A stretch of 64,000 nucleotides of DNA from Toxorhynchites rutilus septentrionalis. Lineage: Eukaryota; Arthropoda; Insecta; Diptera; Culicidae. The DNA lies in assembly GCF_029784135.1 (NCBI RefSeq), contig NC_073744.1, positions 105,729,266 through 105,793,265 on the forward strand, given 5' to 3'. Position numbers and translations under genes: made by a program. Within the stretch, counting starts at the first letter, position 1. Each line of letters opens with the position of its first letter. The notes under the pieces were generated by a model that saw only the letters and a list, made by a program, of their open reading frames with translations, did no database searches and had not been told where the DNA came from. Below, piece after piece: positions 11,475-23,534 of this stretch.

Positions 11475-14400
11475 TTGAAGCCGACATTTACAAACACATC
11501 ATCAAACATGACACTTTCATCCCGGGACGCAACGATTTTTAGCCACATGGAGGCCCTTTATCCCCTCATCACAGTCGAGCCTACGCTACCACCGATCAGC
11601 AGTCGTCCCGGCCCTGTGTTTGGGTATAGAGACGGGGACTTCCACACTGTCGCCACAGGCAAGTACACGTCCGATGTTCGAACGCAATTGATTTTTGTAC
11701 CTGATACTCCATACGATTCCAGCGAACCGACACCGTCTATTGATCCATCCTCATCATCAGTTTGGATACCGAGAAGCATCCCCGAATCGACCGACCATCC
11801 TTTCTCGGTTTATTACCAGAACGTCAGAGGTTTGCGTACTAAAATTGTTCAATTACGATTACTGCTTCTCAGCTGCGATTACGTCGTGCTTGTTCTCACG
11901 GAAACGTGGTTGCGATCCGATATTGATAACGCCGAAATTACATCTGCATACACGCTTTTCCGATGCGACCGTAGTAGTCTAACCAGCATTTTTTCTATGG
12001 GAGGCGGGGTGCTGATAGCGGTGAAAAAGCACCTGAAATATGAGCATGTTCCACTTCCGAATTGCGAACAGCTTGAACAAATCGCAGTTCGTGTGAAAAC
12101 CGCACATCGCTCAATGTATATTGTGGCCATCTATCTCCCACCGTGCTCTAGTCCAGACTTATATCTCGCACACGCATACGCAGTGCAACACATAGCGGAT
12201 CGTTCTTTTGGGACTGACATCGTCATATCGGTAGGCGACTTTAACCTTCCTCATCTCGGGTGGCTTTTCGACGATGTCATAAATGGTTACAATCCATCGA
12301 ACGTTTCATCCGAGGCCGAGCAGTCTCTTATAGAAAGCATGTTTACTACTGGCTTCCAACAAATCTGCAATCTCGTGAACACGAATAATAGACTTCTGGA
12401 CTTAGTATTTGTTAATAGGCCAGATGAACTAGACCTCATAGCACCGCCTATTCCAATTTTACTTGTGGACAATCATCACCCTCCTTTTATTTTAATACTT
12501 GACGAAAACGTGGACGATTCAGCACCTGACGACTGCAATGAAAATGTGTCATTCAACAACATACTCACCAACATCGACTGGAGCGCTTTAATGAGTGACA
12601 GAACCGTGGACGAATCACTTTCGACTTTTTACGATAAGTTGTATCAAGTTTTCATTCAACATGTTCCTCGAAAAAGACGCGCATTTACCTCGGTTATTGG
12701 CAAACCATGGTGGACTCCTGAGCTGCGGCACCTACGCAATAAACTTAGGAAAGTACGTAAAAGGTACTTCCGGACGAGAATTGAGAGAGAACGCAACAAA
12801 CTTCGCGAAGTGGAATCAAATTACAGAGCACTTCTTCTGTCCACCTACGAAAATTATATATCTAGGATTCAGTCGAATGTAAAAAGTGATCCTTCGCTCT
12901 TCTGGGACTTTGTGAAAAAACGAAGATCATTCACTCGTATTCCATACCATGTTAAATACGGAGAATCTCATGCAAGCTCAAATGCAGAAGCAGCGGAACT
13001 TTTTGCTGCATTCTTTGAGAGTGTGTTCAGCAAAGTGTCGCCCGTTAGTCGTCGCAATTGCTTTGCTAACATTCCATCGTATGACATCGCATTCCCGGTT
13101 TTGCAATTCACCATTGAAGATGTGAGGAAATGTTTTGAAGAACTTGACACCAAGAAAATATCGAGTACCGATGGAATACCTCCCTTGCTTCTTAAAAACT
13201 GCTCTTCCACCTTGGCGACGCCCATCGCATTTATACTCAACCGTTCACTGCGCGACCGAACGTTTCCGGCTGCATGGAAACGCGCCTCTATTGTTCCGAT
13301 CCATAAATCCGGAAACTGCATTTATGTCAGCAACTACCGTGGCATATCAATACTGAGCTGTCTGAGCAAGGTCTTCGAAAAGCTAGTGCACAAGGCTTTG
13401 TACAACGTGTCAGCTCCAATCATCTCTGATACCCAGCATGGCTTCATGAAACTTCGGTCTACTACAACTAATCTGATGTGTTATGTCACCGCTGTATCCC
13501 GTGAAATAGAACTCAGGCGGCAAGTAGACTCGGTGCACATCGATTTTGCGAAGGCTTTCGACACTGTTCCGCATATCCTTATAATCAGCAAGATGAAACA
13601 CATGGGATTTCCCGATTGGTTTATGGAGTGGCTGTGGTCATACTTATCGGATCGTTCCGCTTATGTGGTGGTTAATTCTTCACAATCTAGACCATTCAAT
13701 ATTACATCTGGCGTACCCCAGGGTAGTGTTCTCGGCCCGCTGATATTCAATCTCTTCATAAATGATTTGTCTTCACTGCTCTCTTCGTCTAAGCTATCTT
13801 TTGCCGACGATCTCAAATTTTATCGGAGTATTACCTCGCCTCTGGATCATGCCGCCCTGCAGACGACATAAACACTGTGCTGACATGGTGTGGCGATAAC
13901 GGTATGCGGGTAAACAATAAGAAATGCAAGATTATCACCTTCAGTCGACGTTATACCCTGCCTACCACGAGTATTCCATGGAAGGGAAATCGCTTGATCG
14001 AGTCAAATCCATCTGCGATCTAGGAGTGACCATCGACGCTAAACTCAGGTTCAATGAACACATAGGAATCACGGCCGCCAAAGCTTTCTCTGTTCTTGGA
14101 TTCATCCGTCGACACGCTTCCGATTTCACCGATGTTCACGCATTGAAGGCGATATACTATTCTCTGGTGCGCAGTATCCTGGAGTATGTCTGGTGCCCGT
14201 ATCACACATCGCAGATAATCACCATTGAACGCATACAGAGGAAGTTCATACGGTTTGCACTACGTCATCTTCCATGGAATGACCCTGTTAACCTTCCTCC
14301 ATACTCCGACCGTTGCCAGCTGATCGACCTGGGTACCCTATCCAGCAGACGGGTTTACATACAGCGCTTATTCGTCTTTGACATGCTACGAGGCTACATT

Positions 14401-14613
14401 GACTGCTCTGAACTTCTGGAACAAATTCCATTCTACGTTCCACCGCGTCGTTTCCGGAGCTCCTCGTTTTTGGCACTTCCCCGTCACAGGACCAATTATG
14501 GTTACAACAATCCGTTCGACTCGTGTCTTCGTGCTTTCAATAACGTGAGTGATGAGTTCGATATGAATTTGCCCAAAAGCTCGTTTCAAAGAAGGATTAG
14601 AAATATTTTATAA
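11475..14613 (+). pseudogene. CR1-type non-LTR retrotransposon ORF2 (endonuclease and reverse transcriptase)
   Basis: 11475-13871 encodes about 110 residues of Ser/Pro-rich leader, then an endonuclease (VYYQNVRGLRTK near residue 113, VLVLTETWLRSD, SVGDFNLPHLGW, VDNHHPPFIL). The RT follows: RGISILSCLSKVFEKL, HGFMKLRSTTTNLM, IDFAKAFDTVPH, SGVPQGSVLGPL and the catalytic SFADDLKFY. A frameshift at about 13870 (CTGCAGACGACATAA) moves the rest to 13924-14613, with DLGVTIDAKLRFNEHI, SLVRSILEY and the family C-terminus RTNYGYNNPFDSCLRAFN. The YYQNVRGL start, the FADDLKFY core and the lack of RNase H suit the CR1 clade (T1/Q-like in mosquitoes). One frameshift means it is inactive. Confidence 0.85.
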
Positions 14614-14694
14614 TTTATAATTTAAGTAGTTTAAGTTAAGTAATAATTTCAGTCTGTGCGGCTAGGGCGAAGACGGTGATAAATAAATAAATAC
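14614..14694 (+). other. 3' UTR of the CR1-type element with short-repeat tail
   Basis: About 65 bases of 3' UTR end in ATAAATAAATAAATA at 14679-14693 instead of poly(A). A short tandem repeat as 3' terminus is typical of CR1-type elements. The same kind of ending (GATAAATAAAT) closes the CR1 fragment at 33252. Confidence 0.6.
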
Positions 14695-15773
14695 CAGGTT
14701 CTGCCAAAAGACTGCATCCTTCTTCGCCTGATGCTTCCTGATGAAAACTGCCGGCAGCCACCGCAATTCCCGAGAGAAAAAACAGGAAGTGGGTTATATC
14801 TATGGTATAACCGCAAGGGTGACGTAGGACTATCGTTGATTTAGAGATCATTTGTTTGAAGTTGAATCTAAATCCATTCTGAATAAATGAATAAATGAAT
14901 ATTTGGGAGACTTCGAAAACGAGAGCGTTACGTTGGAGGCACAAGGTTTTATGCATCCAATACAGGATACGAAAAACATTGTTCTGAAGAATAATCTTCA
15001 GAAGCTAACCTGCTAACTGTACTTGATTGACAAATCACAAACCCAAATGTATTATATGGATATTTTATGGATAGAAAACATTAAAATAAACTCTTTCGCA
15101 TGAATATAATTTTCAGTTCCAAGGGGAACTGGCAGATTATTTTCCAGCAACGATTAGATATTTCCACATTTTCCTCGATACTGGAAGCCCACCAGTGGTT
15201 AATACTAACTCGATAACCACCTATTAATAGTACTTGATTGAAAAATATTTGGTCACAGTGTCACATGAATAGAAAACATTCAAATAAACTCTTTCACATG
15301 AATGTATTTTTAAATTCCCAGAGGAACTGGCTGATTATTTCCCAGCAATGATGAGATCTTTCCGGAACTTTCTCGATGCTGAATGGCATCCTAACGGAAA
15401 GAGTTCTGCGCGTGTATGTGTCGATCCTTCGCCGTCCACCTCCTCCAGCACGTTAGGCAACGATGTTATCTTGTCGATGTCCTCACGAAAAATGAATATG
15501 TCTCACCACCAGAATATCGCTTAAGTATCCTTTTGTGTGTGATTGAATCGAGAGAAGGTGTGGTTTACGATGGCAATTTGGAAGGCAAACTAGAGGGGAA
15601 TGAACTCTCTGAGCTCGGAACTTTCGGCGACAGAGCAAGAATTGATTGCGGGCGCATACAATATTGGATACGGAAATATCCTACTGATGGGGAAGAATAA
15701 TCTTCAGAAGCTATTCTGTTAATTGCGATTGATTGAAAAATCACAAAACCAAATGTATTTGGTCACAGTGTTA

Positions 15774-16086
15774 TGGCGGGTTTACATTAGGGAGATCTAT
15801 AGCTATAGATAGATTTATTCACGTGAAAATAGGTGTAAACGGGTGAGAATAAATATGATACACTTATCCGTGGTATATATAACTTGAATAAATTCAGCAT
15901 ATGTAAACGCTTGTGAATTTCTCACTGGTGAGAAATCACTAAAGTTGGATGCAGTTCTACTTTAGGTGAATAAATTCACCGAAAATATGAATATATTCAT
16001 TATAGAAGTTCACGCTAGTGTAAACGGTTGATGCGATTTCTCATCATATTTCTTCACATGAATATATCACTAGTCTAAACCCACCC
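15774..16086. mobile_element. 313-bp MITE with TTA target duplication (PIF/Harbinger-like)
   Basis: Inverted ends TGGCGGGTTTACATTAG and CTAGTCTAAACCCACCC pair at most positions. Each is flanked by TTA (15771-15773 and 16087-16089). The uninterrupted site exists in sibling modules as CAGTGTTATATGGATAG, so the insertion is into Helentron-like copy A. A 3-bp TTA duplication with GG...-type ends suits PIF/Harbinger. The interior is AT-rich with several GTGAATWAATTCAC-like palindromes and no coding capacity. Confidence 0.7.
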
Positions 16087-16620
16087 TTACATGGATAGAA
16101 AACATTCAAATAAACTCTTTCACATGAATGTATTTTTAAATTTCCAGAGGTACCGGCAGATTATTTTCAGTAACGATTAGATATTTCCACATTTTCCTCG
16201 ATACTGGAAGCCCACCAGTGGTTAATACTAACTCGATAACCACCTGTTAATAGTACTTGATTGAAAAATATTTGGTCACAGTGTTACAAGAATAGAAAAC
16301 ATTCAAATAAACTCTTTCACATGAATGTATTTTTAAATTCCCAGAGGAACTGGCAGATTATTTTCCAGAAATGATTAGATCTTTCCGGAACTTTCTCGAT
16401 GCTGAATGGCATCCAAACGTAAAGAATTCCGCGCGTGTATGTGTGTGTAGCGATGTCTTCCCGGGGAACCGTTTGTGGCATCACTCTCCTCCTGATGGAT
16501 TCCCTTCTGGCCTAAGGTGCACAAACAGGCTCTTGGTGACACTGTTCATTCGCGCTTTCATGATAAACGAAGAGCTTCACCACAACAGCGACAACATGCT
16601 CCAATCGCTGTTCAATTAGA

Positions 16621-16666
16621 ACTGAGTGGATTTCCGAGCGGCGCTCGCTTATATACCGATTGGTGA
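16621..16666 (-). promoter_or_regulatory. Core-promoter-like module: CCAAT, TATATAAG and TCAGT initiator
   Basis: On the minus strand 16666-16621 holds ACCAAT, then TATATAAG, then CACTCAGT with the initiator A about 32 bases from the first T of the TATA box. That is the standard spacing for an arthropod TATA/Inr promoter (TCAGT being the arthropod initiator). The same arrangement recurs in copies C (around 34747) and D (around 63917). Transcription would run leftward into sequence I cannot identify. Activity is not shown. Confidence 0.45.
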
Positions 16667-16910
16667 TTTCAATAGCCTGTTTTGAAAGCAATTTTAAGAC
16701 TATTGAAACAAGTTTTTGGATCAAAAAGTAACAAGTATAGAACGCGTAGACATTTTATCTTTCGAATGAAGTGTTTATTATACCATTTCGTTCAGTTGTT
16801 TAGGAGCTATTAACGCTCAAAATCTCGGTCTCCGGCGTAACGCTTTCGTTTTCGAAACTTTGATTTTACACCCCGGTATAGAAATGAAAGACGTAGTCCT
16901 ACGTCAAAAA

Positions 16911-17327
16911 AGCTTAGACATTTCCTTCTTGCTAAACGTCAGCCACAGAAGGACCTTCTTCAGGAACATGATGAGAGAGATATATTCGACGTCATCGCTT
17001 ACCTCCTTGGTGAGGGACGTGAAGTGCCCGGTCGTTGCGTTCAACGTCAAGTAAATTCGTCAAATTAAACTCTTACATTCCATTGAGCTATGCGGAGGAA
17101 ATCGTTATCATTATCGGAACAATTAAGGTTAAAATCTTCTATGCAATCGTGATATGAATTTATATTATTTGCCATTTTTATTTATTTGAATAAATGGAGA
17201 CATAAAACACATGCAATCAAATAAATTTCATTTTTTCGCAATATTGTTACTACACTTTCTTTTAGGTGAAGGAGTTTCCTTTGAAGAAGTATTTCCATTA
17301 TACCGGCTCACCAACTCAATTAAATCA
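16911..17327. other. Unassigned segment between copy A and the I-clade LINE
   Basis: A short open stretch at 16915-17054 gives about 46 codons on either strand. The remainder is AT-rich and featureless. I recognise no family. It is the sequence into which the full-length I-clade element inserted (target TCCCTAGTTTTT at 17328-17339). Confidence 0.4.
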
Positions 17328-17855
17328 TCCCTAGTTTTTTTTTTCCAAAATATATATTTTTATCAAGGTTCATATGGCGTTAGCCTCACGGGGCCGGGAG
17401 TTCAATACTTTGACAATTTTTCTTATTATCTATGTTAGTAATATGTAACCGATTACTCGCGGTTGACTCGAGGTTAGTATTACAAGTGTTTTCGTAATTC
17501 GGATGTTGCTGTCTCCAATGCTCTGCACGTGTGCCCGACACGGGATACTTCCTATTGGGATGCAGCTGACCCTTAATCAGCAACGCCCCCTAGTCTGTAC
17601 CTCATATCTAGCGTGGTGCGTCTTTCTCGACTCGAGGAATCCAGGATAGAATGGTCACTAACCGGCGCAATCATCAGTTCATGTAGAGTTGTCATGAGCG
17701 GTACAACCTTTGGCTCTTGTTGAATGATCAGTGGACTGCACAACCGTTGGCCCGTGTATCTGTAAAGAGTGTGTGTATGTATTGCCGCGACTAAGTAAAA
17801 GTTTATCGATGGGATAGGAGGGATATAAAACGGGGACACAACGAAGGAAACATCA

Positions 17856-20800
17856 TTAAACGTTGACATCGGCGTTTCTGAGGAACAGGTATAGATGAAG
17901 CAGAAGATCAGGATCACGGCTAACTAAGATATCCCGGACGGGGATCTCCGATTGTCTGCCTTGTGCTCTCAGTGCTCTAGAGAGCTGAGAGCGAGCAGTA
18001 TGGAACCGGATACACGACCAGACAACATGCTCGATGTCGTGGTAGCCATCGACACAATCACAAAGATTGTTTGCTGCGAGCCCTCTATCGCATTAGAGAT
18101 GTGCGTTTAGGTTGTAGTGATTGGACATAAGCCGAGATATCACGCGAATGAAATCACGACCTACATTCAATCCTTTGAACCATGCACTCGTCGAGACCTT
18201 AGGGATAATCGTGTGTAACCAACGACCGAACTCATCTCCACTCCACATGCGCTGCCAACTTACGAGCGTATACCGACGAGGAATGTGGAAAAAATCATTA
18301 TAAGCAATTTGCCTTTCAAAAAGTGTGCCTTCTAAAGCGCCCACCTTAGCTAGCGAGTCCGCTTTCTCATTCCCCGGAATCGAACAATGAGAGGGAACCC
18401 ATGCTAAGGTAATCTTGAATAATTTTTCGACCAAAACACTCAATAGTTGTCTTATTCTAGTTAGGAAATAAGATGAGCATTTATCAACCTTCATTGAGCG
18501 GATTGCCTCTATTGAGCTTGGTTGAGACTGTCTGAAAAAATAAAATAGTGGTCGATGGGCAATGTTTCAATGATCCCCAGTGCGTAGTATATCGCACCCA
18601 GTTCAGCGACATACACGGAACAAGGATCTTTGAGTTTGAAAGAGGCACTGGAATTTTCATTGAAGATGCCAAAGCCAGTGGACCCGTTTATGAATGAACC
18701 GTCAGTAAAGAACATTTTATCAGATCTAACTTTCCCATATTCTGCCGAAAATATCGGCGGAATCTAATCGGAGCGTAGGTGATCTGAGATTCCATGGATT
18801 TTTTGTCGCATGGACAGATCAAAAATGACAGAGGAATTGCAAAAGTATGGGAAGCAAACTTGGTTGGAGATGCCTGGTGAAGGGTGCACGTCGTGGGTAA
18901 GGTACTCATGGTATAAAGACATAAAACTTGACTGAGGAATCAGTTGGAGTAGATTTTCGAAGTTATCAATCATCAATGGATTCATGATCTTGCAACGGAT
19001 GAGAAATCTGTAGGATAATTCTGTGAACCGAAGAGTAAGCGGGGGTACTCCTGCCAAAACTTCGAGACTCATCGTATGTGTCGAATGCAAACACCCCATG
19101 GCTATACACAGGCAACGATATTGTATTCTCTCCAGCTTGAGAATATGAATCCTGGCAGCTGATCGGAAGCAAAAACTGCCATATTCTAACACTGATAATA
19201 TCGTTGTTTTGTATAACTGAATGAGGTCTCCTGGATGGGCACCCCACCATGTTCCGGTTATGGTTTGGAGAAAATTGATTCTTTGCTGGCATTTCTGTTT
19301 CAAATACGCAATGTGTATTCCCCAGGTACATTTAGAGTCAAAATATACTCCAAAGTATTTGAAAAACATCGAGTGCTTGATCGTTTTGCCGGATAGGTGA
19401 AGCTGGAATTGGGCGGGTTCGTGCTTCCTAGAAAAAACGACCATTTCAGTTTTCTCCGTAGAGAATTCGATACCCAGCTTGAGGGCCCACGTGAACAGAT
19501 TGTTCAGGGTATCTTGCAACGACTTTTGCAGAACGACGGGATTAGTACCCGTGATGGAAATAACTCCATCGTCTGCAAGTTGTCTCAGCGTCCAGTCTCT
19601 AGTTAGACAATCATCTATATCATTGACGTAAAAACTGTACAAGAGGGGGCTTAGGCAGGAGCCTTGTGGTAGGCCCATAAAACTGTATCGAGAAGATTTC
19701 AAGCTGCCATGATTGAAAAACATGTGCTTTTCTGACAATAAATTGTACAGGAAATTATTCAGAATTGGTGAAAGTCCACGATTATGAAGTTTCTCTGAGA
19801 GAATTTCCATGGAAACTGAATCAAATGCCCCTTTGATATCGAGGAAAACGGAAGCCATTTGTTCTTTGCGAGCAAATGCGATTTGGATTTCAGAAGATAG
19901 CAGCGCCAGACAATCGTTCGTCCCTTTACCTCGGCGGAAGCCAAACTGCGTATTTGACAGCAAATTGTTCGCTTCAACCCACTTGTCCAAACGAAGTAGA
20001 ATCATTTTCTCTAACAATTTACGAATACAGGATAACATTGCAATCGGCCTATACGAGTTGTGATCGCAAGCCGGCTTGTTGAGTTTTCGTATGGCTATCA
20101 CTCTCACTTGCCTCCAGTCATGTGGGACAATATTCAGCTCCAGAAACTTGTTGAACAAGTTCAGCAAACGCTGTTTCGCCAAGTCGGGAAGATTCTTCAA
20201 CAAGTTGAATTTAATCTTGTCCGACCCAGGAGCTGAATTGTTACATGAGAGGAGGGCAATTGAGAATTCTACCATCGAAAAATTCTCATAGTCGCATTGG
20301 AGCGGAATGTCGCGTACGACGCTTTGTGCAGGAACGGAATCGGGACAAACCTTTCTCGCAAATTTGAAAATCCAACGGTCAGAGTATTCCTCACTTTCAT
20401 TTGTATGGTTCCAGCCACGCATTCTCCTAGCCGTATTCCAAAGAGTGATCATAAATAGCGGTCTCCCTTGACAAACCATTGACGAACTTTCGCCAATATC
20501 CACGCTTTCTTGCTTTAACCAGACCTTTTAGTTTGGCTTCTAGAGCTTGGTACTTTCGAAACCATTCCACTAGTCCAGTTTTCCGGAATTTTTTGAAAGC
20601 GGATGATTTTTCAAGGTAGACCTTTGAACACTCCTTGTCCCACCAAAGTGATGGAGGACGACGTCGGAAAGTGGTAGCAGGAACACGTTTATTTTGAGCT
20701 TGAAGTGCGCTTTCGTAAATCAAACTCGATATAAAATTATACTCTTCGAGTGGAGGAAGTTCATGCATTAAAACAAGTGCTTCAGATATTATTTCTGCAA

Positions 20801-21548
20801 ATTTTCTCCAGTCAATATTTTTCGTGAGGTCATACGCAATATCGACTGACTCACGAGAACCTGATTCATTGGCGATCGATAAAATTATTGGCAGGTGGTC
20901 ACTACCGTGGGGATCTTGGATTACCTTCCACGTGCAATCCAGGGATAACGAAGAAGAGCAAAGTGATATGTCTAGCATGCTTGCCCGTGCAGGAGGGTTG
21001 GCTATTCTAGTTGCTTCCCCAGTATTCAAAACTGTCAATTTGAAGTTGTCGCACAGATCATAAATCAAAGTGGCACGGTTGTCATCGTAGAGTGAACCCC
21101 ATGCTGTTCCATGGGAGTTGAGGTCACCTAAGATTAGCCGCGGCTCCGGCAGTGCCTCGATGATATCAAAAAACTGATGGCGGCCAACCATAGTTCTTGG
21201 AGGAATATATATCGAGGCAATGCAGAGGTCTTTGCCATTGATTTGTGTCTGGCAAGCGACAACTTCAATGCCTGTCATCGATGGGAGAGTGACTCTATAG
21301 AAGGAGTGACATTTTTTTATCCCCAATAGTACGCCACCAAACGAGTCATTTCGATCGAGGCGAATAATGTTGAAATCGTGGAAATTCAGTTCGTTGGCTG
21401 AAGAAAGCCATGTTTCACAGAGGGAAAATACATCACAGTTAGAACTATGAATTAAAAATTTAAATTGATCTAGTTTAGGGATGATGCTTCTGCAATTCCA
21501 CTGTATTACAGTGGTCAAATCCTTGACCTCTTGCACTGAATCAGGCAT
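17856..21548 (-). pseudogene. I-clade ORF2: endonuclease, reverse transcriptase, RNase H (broken)
   Basis: The ATG at 21548 overlaps the ORF1 stop. The endonuclease reads VIQWNCRSIIPKLDQFKF, LCETWLSS, ILGDLNSHGTAWGS and HGSDHLPIIL. The RT has FGFRRGKGTNDCL, LDIKGAFDSVS, MGLPQGSCLSPL and the catalytic LADDGVISI, with Leu in place of Phe/Tyr before ADD. RNase H has MFFTDGSF, VYVAELGAIYYAL, FSDSL and WVPSHCSIPGNEKADSLA. Damage consists of a frameshift between 20427 and 20503, a lone TAG at 18764-18766, a frameshift near 18510-18530 and a small insertion near 18090. The C-terminus is cleaner in the 40.5-kb copy (CDCGDGYHDIEHVVWSC zinc motif). The product would nick target DNA and copy element RNA there. 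Confidence 0.85.
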
Positions 21549-22935
21549 CGAGAGAAATGAACGCTGCTAAAAAACCACATTTTTCTTTCAAAAATGTTCT
21601 CACAATCGGGAGCAAACATAATACTATGCTTTTAAGAGGGTCATTTATATTTAAAGCATTTAAAATATTGTCCACCAGGTCAGAAAGCGCAAGCAAGCCA
21701 GATTGTGGCTGTTGCCTCGACCGCGAAAAAGAAACAGACGTGTTGGGCTCTGCTCCGGGAAGTGCTGAGGACCCCTGGTGCGTAGAAGAACCGCTTAAAC
21801 CAGGAGGTACTTGCTTCGGTCTATTCTCAGCACGTTCGATACGAGGTTTCATTCCAATTTGGGAAGTTTCGGTCTTCTTTCTGGGGAGCGATGGAAAAGA
21901 AGTAATTTTTCTTTTCCTAATGGCACCCTGCGATGTACCGGAACTTCCTGCATTGGGAGCGTCAGCAACAGGCTCGTCGTTCTGCAGAATGGAGTAGGGA
22001 TTGTCCTGAGTCGTTGAAGCGGAACTCTTAAGCATTTCTGCATAAGTCCGCTTGGAACGTTCCTTTAAGGAACGCTTGAGTTTTTCCCTTCGTTGTATGT
22101 ACACCGGGCATTGAGAAAGATCATGTGGAGCCTCGTCGCAATGAAGACACTTGCGCTCTTTTGCGCAAAAATTCCCATCATGACTCTCTCCACAATCTGC
22201 GCAACGTTGTTTATTGCAACAATAGGCGGCCGTGTGACCGAGTTGCATACATTTGTTGCATTTCATTACCCGGGGTACAAGCAACCAAACAGATAAACGA
22301 AGTGCACCTATTGCAACGTAGTTTGGAAGAGCGGAACCCTCAAATGTCACACGAAATGAGTTTGTCCGATTGAGAACTCGTTTGTCATTTTTAAGTGACA
22401 CAGACTTCAGTCGATCGCATTCAAGAATCTTCACACTTTTAAGTGAGGAGTTCTTGAAGCGACCGACACCATCGAGTATCTCTTTTCGAGTCAAACCCTT
22501 TTCGTTTATTACACCGTCTATTTCAACGTTGCAACAGGGTACGTATACGCGATACTCAATCGCAAAGAGATCACAGCGCGTTATTGCATTCGCTTGGGTC
22601 CTGCAAGAGACGACAACTCGTAATTTGTCTGGCCCCATCCGAGTAATTTCAGTAACTTTGGAAAATTTCTGCGTTAGTTCTTTTGAGATGCGAATGACAT
22701 TAAGAGGTTTTGATTTTCGTCTAAAGTATACAATGAATGGACCTTCGAATCCCTCCGGGTATTCCTTTAGACGAAAATCATGTTTTTCATCAATTTCCTC
22801 ATCTTCAGAACTTTCTACTTCATACACAGAATTTTCCTCCTCAACGTCTGCTTCATCCTCCTGCTCTTCAGGAGGTGGGTCAGCATCAGAAACATTCAAT
22901 GACGTGGATGGGGGATCCTCCCCGCCCTCAGCCAT
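21541..22935 (-). CDS. I-clade ORF1, nucleic-acid-binding protein with three zinc knuckles (intact)
   Basis: This 464-codon frame is uninterrupted. The N-terminus is strongly acidic (Glu/Asp-rich over residues 1-50). A central part (about 60-220) has the RRM-like fold region typical of I-clade ORF1. Three knuckles follow at about 230-285: CNKCMQLGHTAAYC, CADCGESHDGNFC and CLHCDEAPHDLSQC. The C-terminus is basic and Ser/Pro-rich. ORF1 proteins coat element RNA and take it to the target. It is the longest intact coding sequence in the window although its partner ORF2 carries several breaks, so it could still act on RNA of related elements. ATG at 22935; the stop overlaps the ORF2 start. Confidence 0.85.
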   Translation of the reverse strand: MAEGGEDPPSTSLNVSDADPPPEEQEDEADVEEENSVYEVESSEDEEIDEKHDFRLKEYPEGFEGPFIVYFRRKSKPLNVIRISKELTQKFSKVTEITRMGPDKLRVVVSCRTQANAITRCDLFAIEYRVYVPCCNVEIDGVINEKGLTRKEILDGVGRFKNSSLKSVKILECDRLKSVSLKNDKRVLNRTNSFRVTFEGSALPNYVAIGALRLSVWLLVPRVMKCNKCMQLGHTAAYCCNKQRCADCGESHDGNFCAKERKCLHCDEAPHDLSQCPVYIQRREKLKRSLKERSKRTYAEMLKSSASTTQDNPYSILQNDEPVADAPNAGSSGTSQGAIRKRKITSFPSLPRKKTETSQIGMKPRIERAENRPKQVPPGLSGSSTHQGSSALPGAEPNTSVSFSRSRQQPQSGLLALSDLVDNILNALNINDPLKSIVLCLLPIVRTFLKEKCGFLAAFISLDA

Positions 22936-23453
22936 AATAATAAATTAGTCACCTGTTCGATGTGAACAGTATAGAATAATAATAAAAAAATAGAAAAAAA
23001 TAAATGAGTAAATAAATTATATTTGTATTCAAGGTATATATAAATTATATTTATTTCAATTTTTTATTGTATAAATTCAAAAATGAAAAAAAGTTTCAAC
23101 AAAAGTTCAACGGTAATGTAAGAAAAATGTACACCCCTAATGCCAACGCTTGTCGATTTGGTAAATACAATGTTGGACAATGGTGTAAATCGTACACAGG
23201 AGGTTGAAGGAATGATAAATGGAACAATAGAAAAATAAACTTCTACTTGCCGCTGCTGTGTAGCGTGTGATGAATGTGTGTTGATCTGAACTGGATCCTC
23301 AGCGTCTCGATCGTGCACCACTTTTTATTGAGCTCGCTTCACTCGCAAGCGCTGATGAAAAAAAGCACAATATAAATCTGCGTGAAAAAAAAACACCGTT
23401 ATCGGATCGATTCTCAAACTTGTCCGATCAGCTCGCGAGTTCTCGAACGATTG
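22936..23453 (-). promoter_or_regulatory. 5' UTR (internal promoter region) of the I-clade element
   Basis: This is sequence between the 5' end fixed by the target duplication and the ORF1 ATG. I-clade elements carry an internal promoter downstream of their start site, so the first tens of bases (CAATCGTTCGAG... at 23453) would be expected to direct transcription. I see no TATA box. The part nearest ORF1 is AT-rich. Confidence 0.4.
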
Positions 23454-23534
23454 TCCCTAGTTTTTATTAAATCTGGCTTAGAATTCTCATATTTTTTAAC
23501 TAATACATTCGTTTAAGAAGGTGAAAGTGGCTAA

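Larger units (their letters stand above)
14785..16910 (-). mobile_element. Helentron-like family copy A (non-autonomous)
   Basis: Read on the minus strand, the element starts TTGACGTAGGACTACGTC at about 16907 and ends with the inverted motif TAGTCCTACGTCACCC (14832-14817). A hairpin GGTTATACC...GATATAACC (14812-14792) then lies just inside an A-run (T-run on the minus strand). The interior holds four copies of a ~150-bp module (AAACTCTTTCRCATGAATG ... GGAACTGGCAGATTATTT) near 15080, 15290, 16110 and 16320. It also has a TATA/Inr promoter-like site and a module with TCGATCCTTCG...GTCCTCACGAAAAATGAAT shared with copies D and G. It encodes no Rep/helicase, so it would depend on an autonomous partner. 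Confidence 0.6.
17340..23453 (-). mobile_element. Full-length I-clade non-LTR retrotransposon with 12-bp target-site duplication
   Basis: The element lies between two copies of TCCCTAGTTTTT, at 17328-17339 and 23454-23465, so both true ends are visible. It is about 6.1 kb. On the minus strand it starts CAATCGTTCGAGAACTCG and has a 5' UTR of about 520 bases. ORF1 and ORF2 overlap by a few bases, a 3' UTR of about 500 bases follows, and it ends with ATATATATTTTGGAAAA next to the target. Three further insertions with the same 3' end occur at 39937, 52254 and 54316. RNase H in ORF2 and three zinc knuckles in ORF1 place it in the I clade; a MosquI-type name is possible but unverified. Confidence 0.85.

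Noticed and set aside
15416..15700. 94-codon ORF as a gene in copy A
   Set aside because: The homologous region in copy D is interrupted, and the frame overlaps a repeated non-coding module.
16371..16619. 82-codon ORF near the promoter-like module
   Set aside because: Frame is not kept in copy D (63672-63998) beyond a short stretch; no motif.
14785..16910. Copy A as a conventional cut-and-paste transposon with TGACGTAGGACTAC terminal repeats
   Set aside because: The inverted motif is subterminal, one end has an extra hairpin outside it, and no target duplication of fixed length is visible in any copy.
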